Positions 14,812-22,385 of a stretch of 64,000 nucleotides of DNA are shown one piece after another. The stretch covers positions 1 through 64,000 of the forward strand of contig JAUIJL010000003.1 of the NCBI GenBank assembly GCA_030431255.1, written 5' to 3'. The first letter of the stretch is position 1; each line of letters starts with the position of its first letter. The DNA comes from Thermoanaerobaculia bacterium (lineage in GTDB: Bacteria > Acidobacteriota > Thermoanaerobaculia > Multivoradales > J023). The translations under genes and the position numbers were made by a program. The notes beneath the pieces are model-generated. The model ran no database searches, was not told where the DNA came from, and was given only the letters and a program-made list of their open reading frames with translations.

Positions 14812-16257
14812 TCAGGGGGTCGTTGTCGGTGTTTCCGAGGCTAGGTCTTCGGCGGTGCGTTGGATGAGCTGCCAGGCTTGCTCGATGTGCTCGGCTTTGG
14901 TTTGCCATTGCCCGATCGACATACGCAGGGTGTAGATGTCCCCGAGCTTGGTGTGGGTGAGGTAGATGCGGCCGTCTCGGTTCAATCGCTCGACCAGCTG
15001 CTCGTTGAAGGCGTTGCCGCGGCGATGGCGAAAGCAGACCAAGTTGAGCTGCCGGGGCACCACCAGCTCGAATGCCTCGCTGTCGTGAATCCAGGCTTCG
15101 AATTCCGTCGCCAACTGCACGTGCTCCCGGACCAATTGCGCCAGACCCTCGCGACCGTGTTGACGGATCACCATCCACAGCTTGAGAGCCCGGAATCTTC
15201 GGCCCAGAGAGATTTGCCAATCCCGATAGTCGATCACTTGGCCGCTGGCCGTGGCCTGGTTGCGCAGATACTCAGGCAGAATGCTCAGGGCATTCAATAA
15301 GGCCTGGCGATCATCGACGAAGAAGGCGTTGCAATCGAAATTGACGAACATCCATTTGTGGGGATTGAACGTGTAGCTGTCCGCTTGCTCGATCCCTCGA
15401 TGCATGGATCTCAGCTCTGGGCACAGGGCCGCCGTGCCCGCCATGGCCGCGTCCACATGCAGCCACAGACCGTGCTTTCGGCAGATCTCCGCGATCTCTG
15501 GGATCGGATCGATCGCCATCGAAGAGGTGGTGCCGACGGCCGCGCAGACGAAGAACGGTTTGAGACCACTCTCTATGTCCCGGCGAACGGCCCGCTCCAG
15601 AGCTTCGGAAGACATAGCAAAGTCTTCGTCGACCTCAATTTTGCGCAGCATTTGCCGGCCGATACCGGCGATCAAGCAGGCCTTCTCAATGGAGGAATGG
15701 GCCTGGCTGGAGGAGTAGGCGACCAAATCGCCTTTGGCTCCCGACTCGTTGCTTGCTCCGCTGGTGGCCTGTTCCCGGGCAGCCAACAAGGCGCAGAGGG
15801 TAGCGCTGGAGGCGGAGTCTTGGATGACACCTCCGCCCTGGGTTTCAGAGCGAAATTTCTCGGGCAGTGCCAGCAGGTCGACCAACCAATCCATCATGTG
15901 GGTTTCGAGCTCCGTACAAGCCGGGCTGGTCGCCCAGAGCATGCCTTGGACTCCGAGACCGGCGGAGAGCATTTCGCCGAGGATCGAGGTCGGGGAGCTA
16001 TTGGTGGGGAAGTAGGCGAAAAAATTCGGCGACTGCCAGTGGGTGATTCCGGGCAGGATCACCCGATTCAAATCTTCCATGACCGCTTCGAAGGGCTCCG
16101 GATCTTCCGGTGGCGCGTCGGGCAAGGCGTCGCGAACGTCGCCGGGCTCTAGCTGCGAAAGCACCGGCCGGGATTCGACTTCTTCGAGGTATTGAGCGAT
16201 CCAATCCACCACCTGGTGGCCGTATTTGCGAAATTCGTCCGAGGTCAAATGGCTCAT
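14812..16257 (-). CDS. PLP-dependent group II decarboxylase (aromatic-L-amino-acid decarboxylase-like)
   Basis: The protein has 481 residues. I chose ATG 16257 (MSHLTSDEFRKYGHQVVDWIA), which matches the family N-terminus and has GGAG upstream; a 14-residue extension is possible. The PLP lysine is K301 in N-P-H-K-W-M-F, with upstream H-V-D-A-A-M-A-G binding the pyridine ring. HWQSPNFFAYFPTNSS near residue 80 is the substrate-loop signature of DDC/tryptophan decarboxylases. Such enzymes decarboxylate Phe, Tyr, Trp or DOPA to amines. Which one is used cannot be read from the sequence. The gene converges with the SDR gene, with nine bases between stops. Confidence 0.92.
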   Translation of the reverse strand: MSHLTSDEFRKYGHQVVDWIAQYLEEVESRPVLSQLEPGDVRDALPDAPPEDPEPFEAVMEDLNRVILPGITHWQSPNFFAYFPTNSSPTSILGEMLSAGLGVQGMLWATSPACTELETHMMDWLVDLLALPEKFRSETQGGGVIQDSASSATLCALLAAREQATSGASNESGAKGDLVAYSSSQAHSSIEKACLIAGIGRQMLRKIEVDEDFAMSSEALERAVRRDIESGLKPFFVCAAVGTTSSMAIDPIPEIAEICRKHGLWLHVDAAMAGTAALCPELRSMHRGIEQADSYTFNPHKWMFVNFDCNAFFVDDRQALLNALSILPEYLRNQATASGQVIDYRDWQISLGRRFRALKLWMVIRQHGREGLAQLVREHVQLATEFEAWIHDSEAFELVVPRQLNLVCFRHRRGNAFNEQLVERLNRDGRIYLTHTKLGDIYTLRMSIGQWQTKAEHIEQAWQLIQRTAEDLASETPTTTP

Positions 16258-16711
16258 GGAGGCTCCGGGGATTCCAGAAACCCTGGGTTTGGACACCACT
16301 GGGTTTGAATACTAGGGATAAGAGGTGGGCTGACCGCACGAGCTCGCGACCCGTTGAGCCAAACACCCGTTCGATGTCGATGAGGCCGGTCCGAGCCTGA
16401 AAGGGCGGAATCCGACGGGGCAGAGTATAGCGCGCCCCTAGAGAGCCGGACGGTCTCGGATGAAGTGATTTTTTGTCCTAACAAGCTCGCCCGCGACGTT
16501 TCAAATCGTTGGGCAAGCCGGCCTCAACCGTGATCGGTTGGTGAGCCATGAAGGCAAGCCCGGCGACCCGCTTCCAAGCGTTTCGATGAGAGCTTGAGCC
16601 CAGGTTCCGAACTCTCATGTGTCTGCTTTCTGTCTATTCGTCCCCGTGGGTCGGATAACGGTCCCGTCAGATTTGATTTTGTCACCATTTTATCAAGTTG
16701 CATCTCTTCTC

Positions 16712-16740
16712 TTGACGTGGTCTTAACGGACTCCTAAACT
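16712..16740 (+). promoter_or_regulatory. Sigma-70-type promoter of the TonB receptor gene
   Basis: TTGACG (16712-16717) and TAAACT (16735-16740) are separated by exactly 17 bases. They lie in a locally AT-rich stretch, about 145 bases before the receptor start. Confidence 0.72.
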
Positions 16741-16759
16741 GGAATCAATCCTATGATGC

Positions 16760-16778
16760 TGCCGCGATTTTCGCGGCA
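16760..16778 (+). promoter_or_regulatory. Perfect hairpin in the receptor mRNA leader
   Basis: The arms tgccgcga and tcgcggca form an 8-bp stem with a 3-base loop about 15 bases after the predicted transcription start. No T-run follows. It may protect the 5' end or regulate the long (about 140-base) leader. Confidence 0.6.
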
Positions 16779-16886
16779 CAGAACGAACGAGCTTCCGAGC
16801 TTGGTAGGGCTTGGTGTACCGATTTGGTGCACCGGTCGTGTCGACCTGGGAAGGTCGTGCTATGACGTGATGTAAGGAGCTCCGAA

Positions 16887-19800
16887 ATGATCCGAGAAGA
16901 GACTCTCAGGCTGGGTTTCGTCCTGGTGCTGGTCGCCCTAATCTTGGGGGTGCCGACCTATGCGCAGGAACAGACCGGTTCCGTGAGCGGAACCGTGGCG
17001 GATGCGGACGGGGGAGCCATCCCCGGTGCGTCGGTCACCATCACCGGTCCCAGTTTCTCCAAAACGGTCGCGACCAACGCAAAAGGCTTCTACCGCATTC
17101 CCGCTCTTCAACCAGGCACCTACAGTGTGGCCGCTGAGCTCGATGGCTTCCAAAAAGCCGAGTACACCAAGGTCCGCGTCAGCTTGGGCGGCCGGTTGGA
17201 GCTCGACTTCACCATCCATCCGGATACGGTGAAAGAAGTGATCGAGGTGACCGCCGAGGCGCCGATTATCAGCCTCCGGGCCAGTGATACCTCCGCGGTG
17301 ATCAGCAAAGAGTGGGTAGAAAAGCTGCCCACCGGCCGTGACTTCACGGACGTGGTCTCCCAAGTGGCCGGTGCCAACGACGAAGATGATTTGCTGGGCG
17401 GTATCTCGATCGACGGCGCCAGTGGCGCGGAAAACCGGTTCATCGTCGACGGCATGGACACCACCAACCTTCAGGAGGGTACCTCCGAGAAGACCCTGAT
17501 CACCGACTTCCTCGAAGAAGTCCAGGTCAAGGCCAGTGGTTATACCGCTGAGTTCGGTGGCTCCACCGGTGGTGTGATCAGCGCGGTGACCAAATCCGGC
17601 AGCAACCAATTCAAGGGTGAGGTCCATGGCTACTACGAGGACAGCGGCTTGCCCCTCGACGAGCGGGACATCAACACCGGTGACGGCCGTCCCGAGACTC
17701 TGCAGCTGAGCCCGACCACCGGTGAGGCGGAATACGCCCTCTTTGACGAGGACGATTTCACCCGCACCGAGCCGGGCTTCTCCCTCGGCGGTCCGATTTA
17801 CAAGGACAAAGTGTGGTTCTTCCTCGGTTACTCGCCGGCGACTTGGGATGTGACCCGCGTGGTCGACTACGGTGGCGGTGAGGTCAACACCTTTGAGCGC
17901 ACCACGGACTACGATTACGGTACCGCCAACATCAGCGCGAGCTTCGGCAGCTTGTTCGTCAAGCTTTCCGGCAACATCAGCGACAGCTTCCGCGACAACG
18001 AGCTTCCGTCCCGCAACGGCACCGGCTCCTCGGATCCCGCAGACTATAACGTCGACCGTGACGAGCCGAATCGCAGCTACTCGTTGAATACGGATTGGTT
18101 GGCGAGCTACAACACCAGCCTCAACCTGCGCGCCGGCCATTTCGAGTACGACACCCGGGACACGGGTTTCTACACCGGCATTTGGTACGGGTTCTCCACC
18201 TCGAGCCGGATTCCGACGGACATCTTTCCCGACTTCCCCGCGGAGCTGAACGCGCCTCTGGGTAGCATTTCTCCCACCAACAGCGGTACCGCTTTCGATT
18301 TCTTCGAGCGTGATTTCATCACCGGCGACGTGACCTATTACGCGGACGGTTTCGGCGGCGAGCACGAGATCAAGGTGGGTGGTCTTTGGGAAGAAATCGG
18401 CAACGAGGTGCTCACGGGTTATACCAACACCCGCTTGCTCTTCTATTGGGGACGTAGCGTGGTCGACTTGACCGGCGAGCCGCGCACGGGCCTGTACGGC
18501 AACTATCGTGTGCTTCAGATCGCCACCCAAGGCCAGGTCTCCGCGCAGAACTCGGCGCTCTACGTGCAGGATAGTTGGCGTCCGAACAGCCGCTTGACCG
18601 TCAACCTAGGTCTGCGTGCTGAGAAGGAGCGGATTCCCTCCTTCGCCGCCAGCTCCAACATTCCGCCGACGGCGATCGGCTTCGACTACGACGACAAGAT
18701 TGCGCCCCGTCTCGGCTTTGCCTACGACATGAAGGGTGACGGTCGCTGGAAGCTCTACGGCTCCTACGGCATCTTCTACGACAACACCAAGCTGGAAATG
18801 CCTCGTGGCTCGTTTGGCGCCGACAAATGGGTGGATTGGTATTTCGGTCTCGACACCTTCGATTGGCCGTCGATCGTCGCCAATTGCCAGATCCAGGAGA
18901 ATTCCATCGAAGCAGGACTGCCCCCGGGTTGCCCCGGCCAGTTCCTCTTCGCTGCCGATCGTCGGCATCCGTCCAACGATCCTGACGACTCCACCATCGA
19001 TCCGAATTTGAAACCCATGGAGTCCAACGAGATCACCATTGGTGTTGAGCACATGCTGAACCCCAAGATCGCCATCGGCGCTCGCTTCGTGCACAAAGAG
19101 CTGGAGCGCACCATTGAGGATGTGGGTGTGCTCGATCCCGCGATCGGCGAGGTCTTCTTCATCGCCAATCCGGGCGAGGGCGTGGCCACCGATATTCTCG
19201 GTCCCAACTTCCCGAGCCAGCCGAAGGCCGAGCGCGAATACGACGGTTTGACCCTCACGTTCCGCAAGAACTTCAGCAACAGCTGGGGCCTCAACGCGAG
19301 CTACACCTACAGCCGGTTGTACGGTAACTATTCCGGCCTGGCCAGCTCCGACGAAGACGGTCGGTTGTCGCCCAACGTCAACCGCTTCTTCGATGGTCTG
19401 CAGTCGAGCTTCGACGCCAACGGAAACGCCGTTTACGGCCGACTGGCTTCGGATCGTCCGCACCAATTCAAGATGCAATTCATCTACGAGACCCCTTGGG
19501 GCTCGATCGTCGGTGTCGACCAAAGGATCGCTTCCGGCACCCCGGTGACCACCGAATACGATGTGTCTCCTGGCCTGCCGTTCTTCCCCTATGGTCGTGG
19601 CGACCGAGGCCGGACCCCGACTCTGACCCAAACCGACCTTTACTTGGCCCACGAGTTCCCGGTCGGCGCGGATAAGGGGTTGGAGATCAGCCTGAGCATC
19701 TTCAACCTCTTCGATGAGGATGCGGCGATCGACATCTACAACTCGGGCGTGCTGAGAGACCTGCCGTTGTCGGAGCAGGAGTTCTTTGCCGGCTTCAATC

Positions 19801-19913
19801 CTGAGCAGGTGATCGACAGCGAGAACGTGCCTCGCGACCCACGCTTCGGCTTGGCCGAGGAGTTCCAGAAGGCGCGCTCCGTGCGCCTCGGCATCCACTT
19901 CCGCTTCGATTGA
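16887..19913 (+). CDS. Oar-like TonB-dependent outer-membrane receptor with N-terminal carboxypeptidase-regulatory domain
   Basis: The protein has 1008 residues. The signal peptide (1-26) ends before AQEQTG. A CarboxypepD_reg beta-sandwich follows (GSVSGTV...GGAIPGASVTI...GFYRIPAL.PGTYSV, about 30-115). Next come a plug domain (residues about 120-235: DRGGxD-like DGMDTTNLQEG, GGVISAVTKSG) and a large 22-strand barrel ending in LGIHFRFD with the C-terminal aromatic-x-x signature. SLNTDWLASYNTSLNLRAG and GAKWxxYGSYG-like strands match the Oar/TonB receptors abundant in Acidobacteriota. It probably imports large oligosaccharides, peptides or chelates, or mediates adhesion. GTAAGGAG precedes ATG 16887; own promoter and terminator make it monocistronic. 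Confidence 0.93.
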   Translation: MIREETLRLGFVLVLVALILGVPTYAQEQTGSVSGTVADADGGAIPGASVTITGPSFSKTVATNAKGFYRIPALQPGTYSVAAELDGFQKAEYTKVRVSLGGRLELDFTIHPDTVKEVIEVTAEAPIISLRASDTSAVISKEWVEKLPTGRDFTDVVSQVAGANDEDDLLGGISIDGASGAENRFIVDGMDTTNLQEGTSEKTLITDFLEEVQVKASGYTAEFGGSTGGVISAVTKSGSNQFKGEVHGYYEDSGLPLDERDINTGDGRPETLQLSPTTGEAEYALFDEDDFTRTEPGFSLGGPIYKDKVWFFLGYSPATWDVTRVVDYGGGEVNTFERTTDYDYGTANISASFGSLFVKLSGNISDSFRDNELPSRNGTGSSDPADYNVDRDEPNRSYSLNTDWLASYNTSLNLRAGHFEYDTRDTGFYTGIWYGFSTSSRIPTDIFPDFPAELNAPLGSISPTNSGTAFDFFERDFITGDVTYYADGFGGEHEIKVGGLWEEIGNEVLTGYTNTRLLFYWGRSVVDLTGEPRTGLYGNYRVLQIATQGQVSAQNSALYVQDSWRPNSRLTVNLGLRAEKERIPSFAASSNIPPTAIGFDYDDKIAPRLGFAYDMKGDGRWKLYGSYGIFYDNTKLEMPRGSFGADKWVDWYFGLDTFDWPSIVANCQIQENSIEAGLPPGCPGQFLFAADRRHPSNDPDDSTIDPNLKPMESNEITIGVEHMLNPKIAIGARFVHKELERTIEDVGVLDPAIGEVFFIANPGEGVATDILGPNFPSQPKAEREYDGLTLTFRKNFSNSWGLNASYTYSRLYGNYSGLASSDEDGRLSPNVNRFFDGLQSSFDANGNAVYGRLASDRPHQFKMQFIYETPWGSIVGVDQRIASGTPVTTEYDVSPGLPFFPYGRGDRGRTPTLTQTDLYLAHEFPVGADKGLEISLSIFNLFDEDAAIDIYNSGVLRDLPLSEQEFFAGFNPEQVIDSENVPRDPRFGLAEEFQKARSVRLGIHFRFD

Positions 19914-19950
19914 TCGAAGTCTGCTCGTAGGAGCAGATGCAGCATAGGAA

Positions 19951-19987
19951 GAGGGAGAGCGGTCTTCGGACTCTCTCCCTTTTTCTT
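19951..19987 (+). terminator. Intrinsic terminator after the TonB receptor
   Basis: The stem agggagag / ctctccct (19952-19959 and 19973-19980) is followed by a T-rich run (tttttcttt). It lies 40 bases after the receptor stop. Confidence 0.88.
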
Positions 19988-20107
19988 TGGCAGGTTTGAG
20001 CAGTAGCGAGTGGCAAATGCTCTGCCGACCGGGCATGAATTTGTCGATTTGCCTTTTTATGCCGACAAAGACACGGCTGATGAAGACACGTGATATTTTG
20101 ATCGGCC

Positions 20108-20365
20108 ATGGAAATGTTGCGGGAACAAATGGAAACCGTAGTGGTCAATCTTCTGGGACCCTATTTGGGCGAGTCGATGGCCCGGGCCTCGGTTTCCGGT
20201 CATTGCCGCAAGCTTTCTATCCACGGAGAAACCGTAGAGCCGGCCGAAATGGAACAGCTGGTGGAGCAGTTGCGCAAAGGCATGCTGATTTTTGTCGGGC
20301 CTGAAAAGGCGGAGGCCCTAGCAACGGCTCTGAGAAGAAACCTCCATTTGGGAGCCGACCTTTGA
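20108..20365 (+). CDS. Small conserved-type hypothetical protein, coupled to a membrane protein
   Basis: This 85-residue soluble protein has a mixed alpha/beta pattern (MEMLREQMETVVVNLLGPYLGE, HCRKLSIHGETVEPAEMEQLVEQLRKG, IFVGPEKAEALATALRRNL). It contains no signal peptide or cofactor motif. Its stop overlaps the start of the next gene (TTGA at 20362-20365), so the two are translated together and may form a complex. I do not recognise the family. Confidence 0.65.
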   Translation: MEMLREQMETVVVNLLGPYLGESMARASVSGHCRKLSIHGETVEPAEMEQLVEQLRKGMLIFVGPEKAEALATALRRNLHLGADL

Positions 20366-21168
20366 CCGTGGGCCTTTCACCCACCGTTCGGCGGTTGTTG
20401 ACCTGGGCGCTGTTCGGCGCAATGCTGATCGGTTTGGCGATGATTGTTGCCGCGGCCTTCGGTTGGGCAGGATTGAGAGCGGACCACGGGCCTGCGCTCA
20501 CCGTGGTGGCCCTCTCAAAATGGACGGTGCTGCTGCTCGGTGGCGTTGCGGCAACCGCCTGCGCTCTTCGTTTGACCCGCCGATCATGGCGTTTGATGGC
20601 CGCCGGGCTGTGGTTATTCGCCGCGGGCCAGTCGGTTCTGGTCTATTTCCAACTGATCCGCCATGAGCCGACCCCATTCCCTTCACCGGCGGATATCTTC
20701 TTCCTCTCCGGCGTTTTGCTGATGGCCTTGGCCCTGGGAGTTTTCTTATTGGAGCTGTCGCGGTCCGGATTTCCGATCGAGCTCGGGGGACGTCTTCCGT
20801 GGATCGCCCTTTTGGTGATGGGCGCAGGCTCATTGGTCTCCTGGATCATGCTCCGGCCGCTCTTGCCGGTGGAGTCCTTCGAGACCAAGACCGTTCTGAG
20901 CTTGCTCTATCCACTGACGGATCTTCTCCTCTTGGTGCCGGTAGCGGCTCTACAGCAGGTAACCCTTCAATTCCGTGGTGGTGAGGTTTGGCGGGTTTGG
21001 ACCACCATTTTGATCGGCTTCGGTCTTTTCCTATTAGGGGATCTCTCGTTTGCCCTCTACTTGGAAGATCCCTCTCGGCTGCTGGCCGCTATCGTCGACA
21101 GCTGCTACCTCGTAGGTTACGGCTTGATCTCGAGAGCCTTTGTGCTTCAGCTCGGCATTTTGGACTGA
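20362..21168 (+). CDS. Polytopic membrane protein (sensor-like membrane domain)
   Basis: The protein has 268 residues from TTG 20362 (GGGAG six bases upstream), with about seven to eight helices. The segment P-F-P-S-P-A-D-I-F-F-L (about 112-122) resembles the YPSPADxxYL motif of the membrane sensing domain found on some histidine kinases and diguanylate cyclases. Here no output domain follows, as it ends in LQLGILD. It may be a stand-alone sensor or a subunit acting through the small protein in front of it. The function is unknown. Confidence 0.7.
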   Translation: MTVGLSPTVRRLLTWALFGAMLIGLAMIVAAAFGWAGLRADHGPALTVVALSKWTVLLLGGVAATACALRLTRRSWRLMAAGLWLFAAGQSVLVYFQLIRHEPTPFPSPADIFFLSGVLLMALALGVFLLELSRSGFPIELGGRLPWIALLVMGAGSLVSWIMLRPLLPVESFETKTVLSLLYPLTDLLLLVPVAALQQVTLQFRGGEVWRVWTTILIGFGLFLLGDLSFALYLEDPSRLLAAIVDSCYLVGYGLISRAFVLQLGILD

Positions 21169-21370
21169 GCCTTCCTCCCCAGCCGGCGATCACGCCGTCC
21201 TTCCGCAACATTCAATTCCTCGGCCCCAACCCGGAATCTCACCAGCCTGCTGAAATTTCCGGGCTAAGGGTTTTTCGGCGGTTCGTCGCACTGATTGATG
21301 ACACGAAGCCTTCCGTGTGGCTCAAGCACACTAGGCAATCACGCCGAAGAAACTTTAAAAGGGAATTGTC

Positions 21371-21805
21371 ATGACCAATCAGCCGAAAAATGCGCCGACT
21401 TCTTTCTGGATCATCAGCGGCGTCTTCCTGCTCTGGAATCTGATGGGGGTGATGGCCTTCTTCATGCAGGTCACCATGGGACCGGAAGCTCTGGCCGCTC
21501 TGCCCGACGCCGAAAGGGCCCTCTATGAAGCCACGCCGGCCTGGGCCAACGCAGCCTTCGGCTTGGCCGTCTTTGCCGGCGCCCTGGGCTCGCTATTTCT
21601 CCTGCTGCGCAAAGCTTGGGCGCTGCCGGCGTTGGTGGCGTCCTTGGTGGGCATCGCGGTGCAGCTCTTCCACGCTTTCGCGCTCAGCGATGCCTTCCAA
21701 GTCCTGGGAGCGGGAGGTTTGGTGATGCCGGTATTGGTCACTGTGGGAGGGATCTCCCTGCTGCTCTTCGCACGATCCGCCCGCAGCCGCCAGTGGATCG
21801 TCTAG
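21371..21805 (+). CDS. Four-helix integral membrane protein
   Basis: The protein has 144 residues from ATG 21371 with AAAAGGGA upstream. Four hydrophobic helices are spaced regularly. The start SFWIISGVFLLWNLMGVMAFFMQ and the acidic loop LPDAERALYEATPAW match a widespread group of small uncharacterised inner-membrane proteins. No catalytic residues are visible. Its stop codon is part of a strong hairpin (21799-21828). Confidence 0.75.
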   Translation: MTNQPKNAPTSFWIISGVFLLWNLMGVMAFFMQVTMGPEALAALPDAERALYEATPAWANAAFGLAVFAGALGSLFLLLRKAWALPALVASLVGIAVQLFHAFALSDAFQVLGAGGLVMPVLVTVGGISLLLFARSARSRQWIV

Positions 21806-21828
21806 CCCGGAAATTTGCGGGCTAGACG
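21799..21828. terminator. Long perfect hairpin between convergent genes, overlapping a stop codon
   Basis: An 11-bp stem (cgtctagcccg, 21799-21809, with its complement at 21818-21828) encloses an 8-base AT-rich loop. It includes the stop TAG of the membrane-protein gene and lies just after the end of the minus-strand YdeI-like gene. There is no T-run, so it may be a bidirectional barrier or an mRNA 3'-end stabiliser. Confidence 0.65.
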
Positions 21829-21831
21829 GCC

Positions 21832-22347
21832 TCAAGGTCGAGGCGGTTTTCGAGATGCTCTCGAAGGTGGTCCTTTGAGGATCCTTTCGACCGCTTGGCT
21901 CAATCGCCGCTCGCGGGTCGCGGCCGCTTTGGCGGAGTCCAGCCATCGCACCAGCTGTCGCCGATCGGCCGGTGAGCGGGACCATAGATTTTCCATGCCG
22001 TGGGGTGTTGCCGCCAGCCGATCCATCAGATCTTGGGGCAAGTCGGGCTCGCCGCGGCTGGGATCCGATCCCACGACCAAGGTGATCTCGTCCCCCGCGT
22101 CGGCGCCGGCGGCATCGCAGAGGGCTTTGGCCACGACCAATCGAAAGCCGCCGCCCTTGTTGCGCAGCAAGGAGGTCGAGACCACCCTGTCGCCGACCCG
22201 AATCCGCACTGGAATGGTGGCTTGTCGACCTTCGGTGGATCCAGGCGGGCCACCGAAGGCCTTGGAGATCTGGTCGGGAACCCGCACGCACCGTTGGACG
22301 CCGATCCGGTAGAGGGTGGCGGTGAAGAAGGATTCTTTTCCCGTCAT
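21832..22347 (-). CDS. DUF1905/YdeI-type protein (OmdA-like)
   Basis: The protein has 171 residues from ATG 22347 (MTGKESFFTATLYRIG); longer in-frame starts run into the neighbour and lack support. The N-terminal DUF1905 beta-barrel shows VRVPDQISKAFGG, VRIRVGDRVVSTSLL and GADAGDEITLVVGSD. The C-terminal YdeI/OmdA helical motif shows S-P-A-D-R-R-Q-L-V-R-W-L-D-S-A-K and TRERRLSQAVERILKG. YdeI-type proteins are linked to envelope stress and bacteriocin protection, but the biochemical role is not established. It follows the flavoprotein gene by 38 bases on the same strand and may share its transcript. Confidence 0.85.
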   Translation of the reverse strand: MTGKESFFTATLYRIGVQRCVRVPDQISKAFGGPPGSTEGRQATIPVRIRVGDRVVSTSLLRNKGGGFRLVVAKALCDAAGADAGDEITLVVGSDPSRGEPDLPQDLMDRLAATPHGMENLWSRSPADRRQLVRWLDSAKAAATRERRLSQAVERILKGPPSRASRKPPRP

Positions 22348-22385
22348 TACTTCCGCCCCCTTTCTTCGCGGGGATCGCAGGCAGC

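Larger units (their letters stand above)
16258..16886. other. Intergenic region between divergent decarboxylase and TonB-receptor genes
   Basis: These 629 bases hold no supported gene. The right end has a promoter (16712-16740) and a leader hairpin (16760-16778) for the receptor. The left end should carry the decarboxylase promoter, which I could not place. Confidence 0.6.
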
